From WHSV01 sp050694055 (GTDB lineage: Bacteria; Actinomycetota; CADDZG01; WHSQ01), in the NCBI GenBank assembly GCA_050694055.1, contig JBOGWX010000105.1, positions 1 to 57,547 on the forward strand: a stretch of 57,547 nucleotides of DNA. Direction: 5' to 3'. Below are positions 8,569-16,892 of the stretch, in pieces. Below the pieces are notes generated by a model. That model saw nothing but the letters and a program-made list of their open reading frames with translations. It was not told where the DNA came from and did not search any database. Positions within the stretch are counted from its first letter, which is position 1, and every line of letters starts with the position of its first letter. A program made the position numbers and the translations under genes.

Positions 8569-11454
8569 ATGGCAACTCCAATCAGAAGACCAACCTCGGG
8601 CCGCGGGCCCATCATCTTCGGCGCGCTCGTGGTGCTGGCCCTGCTGCTGTTCTCCTCCACCGCCTTTTATACGGACGTGCTGTGGTTCCGGGAGGTTGGA
8701 ATCGCCTCCGTGCTATGGACCGCCATCTCGACCCAGCTCGCTACCGGCGCCGCCGTGGGCTTGGTGGTCGGCGCGGTGGTCTACGTCAACCTAGTTATCG
8801 CGGGACGGATGGCGTCCGCGTACAGCTTCTTTAGGATCGAGGACCCGGAGCGTCGCGACCCCATGGATCGCTACCGCATGATGTTGGATCCTTATCTGAG
8901 GTGGCTCCGGCTGGGAGCCGCCATCGTGCTCGGGCTGCTGGCCGGCCTCGGGGCGAGCAGCGGCTGGCAGACCTTCGCTCTTTACCTCAACCGCGTGTCG
9001 TTCGGGGAGCAAGACCCTCAGTTCGAGCGCGACATCGGTTTCTACGTCTTCGAGCTGCCCTTCTTGAATCTCGTCCTGGACTGGGCCTGGTTCGCGATCG
9101 TTGCGGCGCTCGTGGTTTCGCTCGTGGCGCACTATTTCCACGGATCGATCCAGCCGGAGGCCGGGCTCGCGGGTATCGCCTCGGGCGTCATGGCGCACCT
9201 CTCCGTGCTGCTGGGGCTGCTCGCACTGATCAAGGCGGCGCAGTACTACCTAGGTACCTTCGGGTTGAACTTCTCGGATCGAGGAGTGGTGACCGGGGCG
9301 AGCTACACAGACGTCAACGCGCAACTGCCGGCGCTCAGGCTGCTGGCGATCATCTCGATCATCTCGGCCATCTTGTTCATCGCGAACATCCGTTTCCGGC
9401 GCGTCTCCCTGCCGCTCGCCGCGGTCGGCATATGGGTTCTCACCGCGGTGCTCGCCGGGGCAGTCTGGCCGGCGTTCGTGCAGCGCTTCTCGGTGCAGCC
9501 GCAGGAGGCCGGCCGCGAGCGGATCTACATCGAGCGCAACATCGCCGCGACCCGGGAAGCGTACGGGCTCGACGTCGATTCTCGTCCCTTCGCCGGAACG
9601 GACGATCTCGACGAGGAGGCCATCGAGTCGAACGAGACCCTGCTGAGCAACGTGAGGGTTTGGGATCCCGACGTACTCGGCCGCGTCTACAACCAGTTGC
9701 AGGCCATTACGCCCTTCTACGCCTTCCCCGATGTCGACGTCGATCGCTACGAGGTCGAAGGTGAGATGCGACAGGTGCTGTTATCGGGCCGCGAGCTGTC
9801 CATAGGGGACCTCACGGCCGGGCCGTCGTGGCAGAACGAACACCTCATCTATACCCACGGATACGGAGTGGTCGCGAGTCTGGCCAACGAGTCGACGACC
9901 ACCGGCCAGCCGTCGTTGCTGGTGCGTAACCTTCCGGGTTCGGTCACGCGCGACGCACCCGCCTTCGACCTCGACGAGCCCGGCATCTACTACGGCGAGA
10001 ACTACGAGGACTCCGAGTACTCCATCGTCAACACCGAGCAGGCCGAGATCGACTACCAGGGTGAGGGCGAGGAGGCCACGGTTCGCAGTAACTACGAGGG
10101 TGTCGGCGGCATCGAGATGGGTGGTTTTCTGCGCAAGGCCGCTTTTGCCGTGCGGGAGCGGGACTTCAACATCATCCTGTCCGACGAGATCGGGGCCGAC
10201 AGCCGCATCATGCTCTATAAGAACGTGCGCGACCGCGTGCGGCGCGCGGCGCCTTTCTTGGCTCTGGACGACGATCCCTACATTGCTGCGATCGACGGAG
10301 GATTGAAGTGGATCCTCGACGGTTACACGACGAGCAACTTCTATCCTTACTCGCAGCGTTCCGACCTCGGGGAGATCATCCAGAGCGCGACGGGTGGATC
10401 GCTCGACGGTCAGGCCAACTACCTTCGCAACTCGGTGAAGGTCGTCGTGGATGCATACGACGGCACCCTGGACTTCTACATCGTGGACGACGAGGATCCC
10501 ATGATCGAGGCGTGGCGCAAGACCTTCCCTGCCCTCTTTGCCGAAGAGGAGCCGTCCGAAGAGTTACGGGAGCACTTCCGCTACCCGGAGGACCTCCTGT
10601 TGGTGCAGTCCGAGGTGTACCTCCGCTACCACGTCAGCGACCCGCTCACCTTCTACTCGGGTAACGACGAATGGGCGATCGCGGCGACCTCCACGACGTC
10701 GCAGACGCCGGTCACGCCGACCTACCTGCTCATCTCGCTCCCGGGCGAGACCGAGGAGGAGTTCGTGCTGGCGCGACCCTTTACCCAGCGAGCGCGCAAC
10801 AACATGAATGCGATCCTGGTGGGTCGCTCGGATCCCGACAACTACGGAGAACTGCTGACGCTCGACTTCCCCAGCAACAGCACGATCGAGGGACCGGCAC
10901 AGATCAGAAACCTGATCAACCAGAACGAGGACATCTCGCGACTGATCACCTTGCTGACCAACCAGGGCTCGGAGATCCTCTTCGGCTCGCTCGTCAACCT
11001 GCCGATCGACGACTCGATTCTCTACGTTCAGCCGCTCTTCATCGAGGCGGCGTCGGCGACCGTTACCGAGGGCACGACCGGGGGTGGCGGGATTCCCGAG
11101 CTCCAGACCGTGATCCTCGTCTACGGCGATCAGGTCGTGCGAGGCGACAGCTTCGACGAGGCGCTCGCCGTGCTGTTCGATCTCGACGGGCCGGAGGAGC
11201 CGACCACGCCGGCCGACGGCGAAGACCCGGCCGACGGCGAAGAGCCGGCCGACGGCGAAGAGCCGGCCGATCCCGAGACCGAGGACCTCGACGCCATCGT
11301 CGAGGAGGCCGGCGAGGTCTACCAGGAGGCCCAGGAGGCCCTCAGCGACGGTGACTTCGAGACCTACGGCCGCTTGATCGAGGAGCTCGGGGCGCTGCTC
11401 GAGCGGGCCGACGCGCTGTCCGGGGGCCCCGGCGGGGGTGGCGGCGGGGACTGA
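8569..11454 (+). CDS. UPF0182 family membrane protein
   Basis: This 961-residue protein matches the UPF0182 family of actinobacteria and cyanobacteria. About seven transmembrane segments lie in the first 310 residues. A large, probably extracytoplasmic, domain follows, with family-like stretches such as GYGVVASL, YYGEN and GGFLRKAAFA. The C-terminus carries an acidic low-complexity tail with three 18-bp repeat units encoding ADGEEP-type hexapeptides, then a Glu-rich helical stretch and a Gly-rich end. The molecular function of the family is not known. It starts 19 bases after the receiver gene and may be cotranscribed with it. Confidence 0.9.
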   Translation: MATPIRRPTSGRGPIIFGALVVLALLLFSSTAFYTDVLWFREVGIASVLWTAISTQLATGAAVGLVVGAVVYVNLVIAGRMASAYSFFRIEDPERRDPMDRYRMMLDPYLRWLRLGAAIVLGLLAGLGASSGWQTFALYLNRVSFGEQDPQFERDIGFYVFELPFLNLVLDWAWFAIVAALVVSLVAHYFHGSIQPEAGLAGIASGVMAHLSVLLGLLALIKAAQYYLGTFGLNFSDRGVVTGASYTDVNAQLPALRLLAIISIISAILFIANIRFRRVSLPLAAVGIWVLTAVLAGAVWPAFVQRFSVQPQEAGRERIYIERNIAATREAYGLDVDSRPFAGTDDLDEEAIESNETLLSNVRVWDPDVLGRVYNQLQAITPFYAFPDVDVDRYEVEGEMRQVLLSGRELSIGDLTAGPSWQNEHLIYTHGYGVVASLANESTTTGQPSLLVRNLPGSVTRDAPAFDLDEPGIYYGENYEDSEYSIVNTEQAEIDYQGEGEEATVRSNYEGVGGIEMGGFLRKAAFAVRERDFNIILSDEIGADSRIMLYKNVRDRVRRAAPFLALDDDPYIAAIDGGLKWILDGYTTSNFYPYSQRSDLGEIIQSATGGSLDGQANYLRNSVKVVVDAYDGTLDFYIVDDEDPMIEAWRKTFPALFAEEEPSEELREHFRYPEDLLLVQSEVYLRYHVSDPLTFYSGNDEWAIAATSTTSQTPVTPTYLLISLPGETEEEFVLARPFTQRARNNMNAILVGRSDPDNYGELLTLDFPSNSTIEGPAQIRNLINQNEDISRLITLLTNQGSEILFGSLVNLPIDDSILYVQPLFIEAASATVTEGTTGGGGIPELQTVILVYGDQVVRGDSFDEALAVLFDLDGPEEPTTPADGEDPADGEEPADGEEPADPETEDLDAIVEEAGEVYQEAQEALSDGDFETYGRLIEELGALLERADALSGGPGGGGGGD
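11214..11267 (+). repeat. Three 18-bp repeats encoding an acidic tail
   Basis: Three tandem 18-bp units beginning gccgacggcgaaga encode ADGEDP, ADGEEP and ADGEEP near the C-terminus of the UPF0182 protein. Copy number probably varies between strains. Confidence 0.85.
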
Positions 11455-11566
11455 GCCGCCGGCTCAGGCCGCCCGCCGGACCTTGCTCACTTTGTCTCGT
11501 TATGCGGGACAAACCGAGCAAGGTTCCCGTGAATGGCCAACGACGCCCCGTCTGTTATCTTCGGGG

Positions 11567-11640
11567 GGCAGGGTGGAGCAGTCTGGTAGCTCGCCGGGCT
11601 CATAACCCGGAGGTCGTAGGTTCAAATCCTACCCCTGCAA
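11567..11640 (+). tRNA. Initiator tRNA-fMet (CAT)
   Basis: A full cloverleaf can be folded: acceptor 11567-11573 with 11633-11639, D-stem GAGC/GCTC, anticodon stem CCGGG/CCCGG with loop CTCATAA, and T-stem GTAGG/CCTAC with TTCAAAT. Initiator hallmarks are three consecutive G-C pairs under the anticodon loop, an A11-T24 pair and an unpaired first acceptor position. That mismatch is G1-A72 rather than the usual C1-A72. CCA is not encoded. Confidence 0.93.
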
Positions 11641-12063
11641 CTACTACCAGCGGCGTGGGAGTACAACGCCGGTTCCTCGCCGCCCCCAGATACGGGTCTC
11701 AGCGGCTTTCTGGACCAATAGGGGCGCGTGGGGCGACACCTGAGGGTCCAGGAGTGCCGCTGAGGGTCCAGGAGTGCCGATATCGGTCGATCGCCCGGGC
11801 CGTCACGCGGCGTCGTCTCTCGGACACGAATCCGCTTTGAACTTGCTTGATCTCTTTAGGCGTGACCCCAGTTTCTGTCTTGTGGCCGCGTCACATTTCT
11901 GAACTCTGCCGCATATGTCCGAATGCTTGGGGTACCTCTGTGCCGAGCCTGGTACGGGTGCATTTGGACACGCCTGGCGGGTGGAAGTACGTCATGTTGA
12001 TGGGTCGCCGGCCAGGGCGGCCCGGAGCGCCCCGCGCTCCGAGAGAAACAGGGGGTAGACGCC
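11641..12063. other. Intergenic region of 423 bases between tRNA and secreted protein
   Basis: I see no convincing gene here. It contains a perfect 20-bp tandem duplication (11740-11779) and, just before the next start, a GGGGG ribosome site. Open frames crossing it also cross the tRNA and show no protein-like features. Confidence 0.6.
11740..11779. repeat. Perfect 20-bp tandem duplication
   Basis: The 20-mer ctgagggtccaggagtgccg occurs at 11740-11759 and again at 11760-11779 without a mismatch. It lies in non-coding DNA downstream of the initiator tRNA. Confidence 0.95.
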
Positions 12064-12615
12064 ATGAGCAGACTTCGTGCTCTAGCAGTGTTGCTTGCGG
12101 CGGGGATGGTTGCATCGGTGATGCTGCTGCCGTCGTCGTCGGCCGAGAAGTCCCAGGCTTCCGATCCGAAGACCAGGGCGACGGACACGACGGTCGTGCC
12201 GGTCAAGGGTTTCCACAAGAACGGTGTCAAAGCGTTCGACGGAGACATGACCATCAAGCGCTTCATCAAGCGCAACGGCAAGCTTAAGGCGGTCGGCAGC
12301 TTGGACGGGACCGTCTTCAACCGCAAGGGTGCCGAGAAGGGCACCGTCGAGGACAAGAAGGTCAAGACCCCGGTCAACCTCAAGAAGGCGAGCTGCGACA
12401 TCCTTCGCCTCGTGCTCGGACCGCTCGACCTCGACCTCTTGGGGCTGCGGATCGAGCTCAACCGGGTCGTTCTCAATATCACCGCCGAGCCGGGCCCGGG
12501 CAACTTGCTGGGAAACCTGCTGTGTGCGGTCGCCGGTCTGCTTGACGGCACCGGGTTGCTCGGTGTCATCCGCAACCTCCTGAACGCGATTCTCGAGGTG
12601 CTGAACCTGCCGTAA
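12064..12615 (+). CDS. Secreted protein of unknown function
   Basis: This 183-residue protein has a signal peptide (about residues 1-27, LAVLLAAGMVASVMLLP then SSSA). A basic middle section follows, then a hydrophobic Leu/Gly-rich C-terminal half with one Cys near residue 115 and another near 157, around GNLLGNLLCAVAGLL. I know similar uncharacterised secreted actinobacterial proteins but no function. The start is supported by GGGGG about 10 bases upstream. A strong hairpin terminator follows, so it is probably a single-gene transcript. Confidence 0.7.
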   Translation: MSRLRALAVLLAAGMVASVMLLPSSSAEKSQASDPKTRATDTTVVPVKGFHKNGVKAFDGDMTIKRFIKRNGKLKAVGSLDGTVFNRKGAEKGTVEDKKVKTPVNLKKASCDILRLVLGPLDLDLLGLRIELNRVVLNITAEPGPGNLLGNLLCAVAGLLDGTGLLGVIRNLLNAILEVLNLP

Positions 12616-12644
12616 CGGCTCACGGCAAGACAGTGACGACGACT

Positions 12645-12669
12645 GTGGGGGAGGGCTGCCCTCCCCCAC
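12645..12669 (+). terminator. Strong GC hairpin after the secreted protein gene
   Basis: Perfect 11-bp arms gtgggggaggg / ccctcccccac flank a 3-base loop, 30 bases after the stop codon. There is no long T-run, as is common in high-GC actinobacteria. Confidence 0.75.
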
Positions 12670-12767
12670 TGGTCGCGCTCGGAGGAAGGATTTACCGCGC
12701 GAGGCGGTACTCTGAGGGTTCCCCCTTTACGAGCGGTGATTTCTTTTCCGAGATTGAGGTGTTCAGA

Positions 12768-13100
12768 GTGGAACCAGGTGAGCTGATCTGGCAGGGCCGA
12801 ATAGGCAAGACGCCGTTACGCGTGGGCGTGTCCCACGCCGAGCGGATCGTGGCCGAATGGGATTCCCCCACCGGCTCGCGGCACAAGATCGCGTCCTCGG
12901 TCGCGGAGTTCGAGCGCAGCGTGCTCTTCCAGCTGCTGCTCAACGCGGGGGAAACCGACGACTCCTCGACCAAAGAGGTCATCCAGGCCATCGAGGAGGC
13001 CCAGGCCCAGAGGCCGGCGCCGCCCTCCGCCCCCAAGCGCCGCAAGAACGCCAAGGCGAAGTTTCATCGCCGCTCCCGGCGGGCGCCTCGCCGTCGCTAG
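12768..13100 (+). CDS. Hypothetical basic protein
   Basis: I do not recognise this protein. The predicted 110 residues contain an ordered first half (EPGELIWQGRIGKTPLRVGV) and a Lys/Arg-rich tail ending RRSRRAPRRR, which suggests nucleic-acid or membrane contact. GTG 12768 is chosen because GAGGTG lies 6 bases upstream. The frame is open back to 12633, but that start would overlap the preceding terminator hairpin. Confidence 0.5.
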   Translation: MEPGELIWQGRIGKTPLRVGVSHAERIVAEWDSPTGSRHKIASSVAEFERSVLFQLLLNAGETDDSSTKEVIQAIEEAQAQRPAPPSAPKRRKNAKAKFHRRSRRAPRRR

Positions 13101-13272
13101 TCCGGGGGCCGCTCCCCGTTCTGAACGCGGCGTGCCGCGACTAAATCGCCCAAAGCCCCCTTGCCCGCGCCACTCGGCTCGGCAATATCCGTCTTTCTGC
13201 GTATAGAGACTGCTGCGCTCAGTGCCGATGATGGAACAACGACGAGCACCGACCGCACAAGGGGGCGGCAAG

Positions 13273-13461
13273 ATGGGCAGACGACAGGTCTTGGTTACCA
13301 AGCGCAAGTCCGAACGGCGTGACGACGAGCTGCGAGCCGCTCACAAGGAAGCCTTCGACAAGATCCTCGAGGCCCGCACCACGAACGAGTACCAGGACAC
13401 CGTCCACCGTGCAGTCACCGAACTGATCGAGGCTTGCGAGAACTACGTCGCCCGCCACTAA
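13273..13461 (+). CDS. Small charged helical protein, unknown function
   Basis: This 62-residue protein is rich in Lys, Arg, Glu and Asp. It is predicted to be largely helical through DELRAAHKEAFDKILEA and YQDTVHRAVTELIEACENYV. A GGGGG ribosome site precedes ATG 13273. The upstream ATG 13222 lacks one. A clear intrinsic terminator follows, so it looks like an independent small gene. I do not recognise a family. Confidence 0.55.
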   Translation: MGRRQVLVTKRKSERRDDELRAAHKEAFDKILEARTTNEYQDTVHRAVTELIEACENYVARH

Positions 13462-13483
13462 CTTCATCCCCCCCGACCCGACG

Positions 13484-13513
13484 GCCCCGTAACCCCCCTT
13501 ACGGGGCTGTCTT
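13484..13513 (+). terminator. Intrinsic terminator
   Basis: Arms gccccgtaa (13484-13492) and ttacggggc (13499-13507) enclose a C-rich loop and are followed by tgtctt. It ends the small helical protein gene. Confidence 0.85.
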
Positions 13514-13589
13514 CATGTGACCTGCATTTTCTCCGGTCTCCCCGCTCTCGGTTCGCCGCCCCCGTCTATCGCGTGGATACTTCGTTGCC

Positions 13590-14357
13590 GTGGAGTCAAC
13601 GAGGACGGTGCAAATCAACTCGCAGAAGGTGCGCCTGCTCGAGAGGGGCGAGGGCCATCCCGTCGTAGTCCTTCACGGCTGGGGCGGACGCATCGAGTCC
13701 ATGGCTCCCGTCGTCTCCTGCCTCGCCCCTTCTCGACGAGTGATCGCGCTGGACCTACCCGGATTCGGTGAATCGCCTACTCCGGCCGGCGCTTGGGGAA
13801 CCCCGGAGTACGCACGTCTTGTGCGCGACGTTCTCTCGTCGCTGGATATCGAGAGAGCGTCGTTCGTCGGCCACTCATTCGGAGCAAAGACGTCGCTGTA
13901 CCTCGCGGCGACCACTTCCGACCTGGTCTCCAAAGTGGTCGCGCAGGGAGCCTCCGGCCTTCGCCGGCCACCGTCGTTGAAGGCGCGCGCCAAACGAGCA
14001 GTCGGGAAGGGGGCCAAGTTCGCGGGCAGGCTCGGCCCCCCCGGCCGGGCGCTGCGGCAGGCGGTCTACCAGCGGATCGCATCCGAGGACTACAAGAACG
14101 CGGGTGATCTGCGTCCGATACTCGTCAAGGTGGTCAACGAAGACATCGGCCACCTGCTCTCGAACATCGCCGCGCCCACGCTTCTGGTCTGGGGTACCGA
14201 GGACGATGCCGCGCCGCTGGAGAGCGGCCGGCGCATGAAACAGCTCATTCCCGACGCCGGTCTGGTCACCTTCGAAGGCGCGGGTCACTTCGCCTACCTC
14301 GACGAGCCCGACCGCTTCTGCACGATCGTGCGTCACTTCTTGGAAGTCCCGAACTGA
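13590..14357 (+). CDS. Alpha/beta hydrolase
   Basis: This 255-residue alpha/beta hydrolase has HGWGG near the N-terminus (oxyanion hole), the nucleophile elbow GHSFG, and the catalytic His in GAGHFAYLDEP. The acid is probably in the WGTEDD segment. It starts with GTG at 13590, and its stop overlaps the ATG of the MurF-like gene by one base, so the two are translationally coupled. Substrate is unknown. Coupling to a peptidoglycan-ligase-like gene suggests an envelope-related job, which is inference. Confidence 0.83.
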   Translation: MESTRTVQINSQKVRLLERGEGHPVVVLHGWGGRIESMAPVVSCLAPSRRVIALDLPGFGESPTPAGAWGTPEYARLVRDVLSSLDIERASFVGHSFGAKTSLYLAATTSDLVSKVVAQGASGLRRPPSLKARAKRAVGKGAKFAGRLGPPGRALRQAVYQRIASEDYKNAGDLRPILVKVVNEDIGHLLSNIAAPTLLVWGTEDDAAPLESGRRMKQLIPDAGLVTFEGAGHFAYLDEPDRFCTIVRHFLEVPN

Positions 14358-15901
14358 TGGATGGCCCGCTCGACCTGCCCGATCCCTTCTACGGCTACTC
14401 CGTCCTCCTGAACCTCATCATCTACCTCGGGCTCCCGCTCTTGGGCGTGCTGCAGTTTTTCCGCTTGCGACGCGCGTTGCACGTCTTCCAGCTCGAGGCT
14501 TACAAACGACTCAACTTCTTGCGGTGGGTTCGCGACCATCGCGATCGCGCGCGGTGGATGCGCAGCACTCCGGCGAAGAAGCCGCTGGCCATGACGGGAC
14601 GGGCATGGCGCATCCTGGTCCTGGCCATCGCCCTGTCCATCGTTCCGGTGTTTGGATCGTGGGCGGTCGCGCACCTGTTCCTCGGTGGATGGCCCGCGGA
14701 CGTGATCGCCTATGGCCTCGCGCTTCTTCTGGTGCTCTACTTCTCGAATCACCTTCTGGCCCTCGCCGACTGGCTGCTGACTCCCTTTCAAAGAGCGATC
14801 AACGAGCGCTACACACGACGGGCTCGATCAAAGCTGGACGAGTTCAAGCCCGTCGTTATCGGCGTGACGGGTTCGTACGGCAAGACTTCGACGAAGTTCG
14901 CGATCGAGAAGCTGATCGAGCCCGAGGGCGGGGTTCTCGCTACGCCCGGTTCGTACAACACCACCATGGGCGTCGTCCGTACCGTCAACGAGCTCTTTAC
15001 CGGCTTCCATAGGTACTTCGTCGTCGAGATGGGGGCCAAGCAGCGCGGCGACATCGCCGAGATCGTTGCCTTCACGCGGCCGCACATCGCGGTGCTGACC
15101 GCGGTCGGTCCGGCGCACCTGGAAAGCTTCGGGTCGCTCGACAACGTGCGCAAGGCCAAGTACGAGATCGTCTCGGGCCTCGACGGCGACGGGGTGGCGG
15201 TGATGAACACCGACGATCCCGAGGTACGCGCGCTCGCCGACCAAACGCACGGGATCAAAGTGATCCGCTACGGTCTCGACCAGGCCGGCCATCCTCACGT
15301 GGCCGCGCGCAACATCGAGTTCACGTCCGAGGGTACGTCGTTCACCTTGGTCGACAACCGCAGCGGCGAGACCTTCCACGCGCGCACCTCGTTGCTCGGT
15401 CGTCACGCGATCGGCAACCTGCTCGGCGCGGTGGCGGTTGCGCTCGAAGTCGGCAGATCGCTGAGCGAACTGATTGGTCCCATCCGCCGGCTGACGGCCG
15501 TCGAGCACCGACTGCAGATCATCAAGGGCGCAGGCGGCGTCACGGTCATCGACGACGCCTTCAATTCGAACCCGGACGGGGCCTCCGCCGCTCTCGAGGT
15601 CGTCGACGCGCTGGAGGCGAACCGAAAGGTCGTCGTCACGCCCGGCATGATCGAGCTGGGGCCGTTGCAGGCCGAGGCGAACGAACGTTTCGGGGAGCAG
15701 GCCGGGCGCGTCGCCGACACGCTCATCGTGGTCGCGAAGGTCAACCGCGAGGCGATCGTCAAGGGAGCGGTTCGTGCTCGCCGGGCGAAGATCATCACCG
15801 TCGACACCCTCGCAGCCGCCCAGGAGGAGCTGCAGTCCCTGATGGAGCCCGGCGCAGTGGTGTTGTTCGAGAACGACCTCCCGGACCAGTACGAGGGCTG
15901 A
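14357..15901 (+). CDS. Membrane-anchored Mur ligase family protein (MurF-like)
   Basis: The N-terminal 155 residues carry three or four hydrophobic segments in place of the normal MurF N-terminal domain. The central ATPase domain has the P-loop GVTGSYGKTST, EMGAKQRGDI, the HLESFGS segment and KYEIV with the carbamyl-Lys region. The C-terminal domain has HRLQ and DDAFNSNPDG. MurF adds D-Ala-D-Ala to the UDP-MurNAc tripeptide. The nearby ddl gene makes that dipeptide, and only a two-gene accessory insert lies between them. Whether this membrane form uses the same substrate is not shown. Confidence 0.82.
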   Translation: MDGPLDLPDPFYGYSVLLNLIIYLGLPLLGVLQFFRLRRALHVFQLEAYKRLNFLRWVRDHRDRARWMRSTPAKKPLAMTGRAWRILVLAIALSIVPVFGSWAVAHLFLGGWPADVIAYGLALLLVLYFSNHLLALADWLLTPFQRAINERYTRRARSKLDEFKPVVIGVTGSYGKTSTKFAIEKLIEPEGGVLATPGSYNTTMGVVRTVNELFTGFHRYFVVEMGAKQRGDIAEIVAFTRPHIAVLTAVGPAHLESFGSLDNVRKAKYEIVSGLDGDGVAVMNTDDPEVRALADQTHGIKVIRYGLDQAGHPHVAARNIEFTSEGTSFTLVDNRSGETFHARTSLLGRHAIGNLLGAVAVALEVGRSLSELIGPIRRLTAVEHRLQIIKGAGGVTVIDDAFNSNPDGASAALEVVDALEANRKVVVTPGMIELGPLQAEANERFGEQAGRVADTLIVVAKVNREAIVKGAVRARRAKIITVDTLAAAQEELQSLMEPGAVVLFENDLPDQYEG

Positions 15902-15916
15902 GAGGCGTTCCTAGCA

Positions 15917-15936
15917 CTATACCAGATTTGATATAG
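15917..15936. promoter_or_regulatory. Imperfect 20-bp palindrome, likely operator of the XRE gene
   Basis: The AT-rich palindrome ctataccagatttgatatag matches its reverse complement at 16 of 20 positions. It ends 7 bases before the XRE start codon, the usual place for antitoxin autoregulation. The local base composition differs sharply from the GC-rich surroundings. Confidence 0.55.
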
Positions 15937-15943
15937 ATGACGT

Positions 15944-16330
15944 ATGGACAAGAGGAAGGTTCGGCGCCACGGGCGGTCGGTGGAGGCAGCCGCGCGCGCT
16001 CCGGTCACATCGGGCGGCTATCTGATTGCCGAGGCCAGGCAGAGAGCGGGTCTGGCACAGGCGGAGCTGGCCGAGAGGCTCGGTACCTCTCAATCCTTGG
16101 TCGCCCGGTGGGAGACCGGTCGAGTGACCCCGAGCTTCAGAGCGGTCGTGCGGGCGGCACGCGCCTGCGAACTCGAGTTATCGGTGGGGCTGTCGACCTA
16201 CGATGCGGAACACGACATCTTGATTGCCGATCAGCTCCGGCTCACTCCCGAGCAGCGAGCGCGCAAGATGCTGGCGCACGTTGCCGCGCTCGTGCGCCTG
16301 CAGACGGAAGCGCGCCGAGCCGATGGGTGA
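15944..16330 (+). CDS. XRE-family helix-turn-helix protein (antitoxin-like)
   Basis: This 128-residue protein has a central HTH_3/XRE domain (about residues 26-80: AEARQRAGLAQAELAERLG, SQSLVARWETGRVTPS). A basic N-terminus precedes it and a C-terminal helical extension follows. It overlaps the nucleotidyltransferase gene by 8 bases, so they form a tight pair. The palindrome directly upstream suggests that it represses its own promoter, as antitoxins do. Confidence 0.82.
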   Translation: MDKRKVRRHGRSVEAAARAPVTSGGYLIAEARQRAGLAQAELAERLGTSQSLVARWETGRVTPSFRAVVRAARACELELSVGLSTYDAEHDILIADQLRLTPEQRARKMLAHVAALVRLQTEARRADG

Positions 16331-16853
16331 GGATCCCGGCAACGCTTTGAATCCCGGTTTGAATCCGGAGGGCCTGTTCGCGGCCCTAAGTCACGCGCGC
16401 GTCGATTACGTGCTGATCGGAGGGTTCGCAGCGGTCTTGCACGGCTCGCCTTTGGCCACGCAGGACCTCGACATCTGTCCGTCACCCGCACCGGCCAACC
16501 TCAGTCGCCTGGCTTCGCTGTTGCTGGTGGACGGGGCGCGCTGGGAGGCATCCGGGACTCTGTTTGCCACTACCATCGAAGAGGCAGAGGCGCGGCTGCG
16601 GTCGGTCGAGGTGATGAGCTTCGAGAGCAGCTTTGGGCGCCTCGACGTCATCCCACAGCCGTCCGGGACCCGAGGTTATGCGGACCTGTTGCGCGAACGC
16701 GTCCTGTACGAGATCGGTGGCATCCCGGTCCCCACCGCCTCGCTGCGAGCCGTCATCAGGTCCAAGGAGAGCGCGGGGAGGCAGCGCGACCGTGAGCACC
16801 TCCCGACCCTTCGGAAACTGCTCGAGCGGTTGGAAGCGGAGGATGCCGGCTGA
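16323..16853 (+). CDS. Nucleotidyltransferase-fold protein (AbiEii/MNT-like toxin candidate)
   Basis: This 176-residue protein has the nucleotidyltransferase signature, with YVLIGGFAAVLHGSPLATQDLDI giving GG-x-A and the T-x-DLD metal pair. Further on, RSKESAGRQRDREHLPTL resembles the K-x4-R-x2-D conserved in AbiEii and related DUF nucleotidyltransferases. ATG 16323 overlaps the XRE stop. An XRE gene overlapping a small nucleotidyltransferase is the layout of type IV (AbiE-like) or MNT-type toxin-antitoxin pairs. Toxicity is inferred, not shown. Confidence 0.7.
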   Translation: MGEDPGNALNPGLNPEGLFAALSHARVDYVLIGGFAAVLHGSPLATQDLDICPSPAPANLSRLASLLLVDGARWEASGTLFATTIEEAEARLRSVEVMSFESSFGRLDVIPQPSGTRGYADLLRERVLYEIGGIPVPTASLRAVIRSKESAGRQRDREHLPTLRKLLERLEAEDAG

Positions 16854-16892
16854 AACGGGTGTGTCACTTCACCCGTTTACACTCGGCCACCT

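Noticed and set aside
11502..12287. Plus-strand frames crossing the tRNA and the following non-coding region
   Set aside because: One runs through the tRNA gene and the other overlaps the signal peptide gene in another frame. Neither has a ribosome site or recognisable domain.
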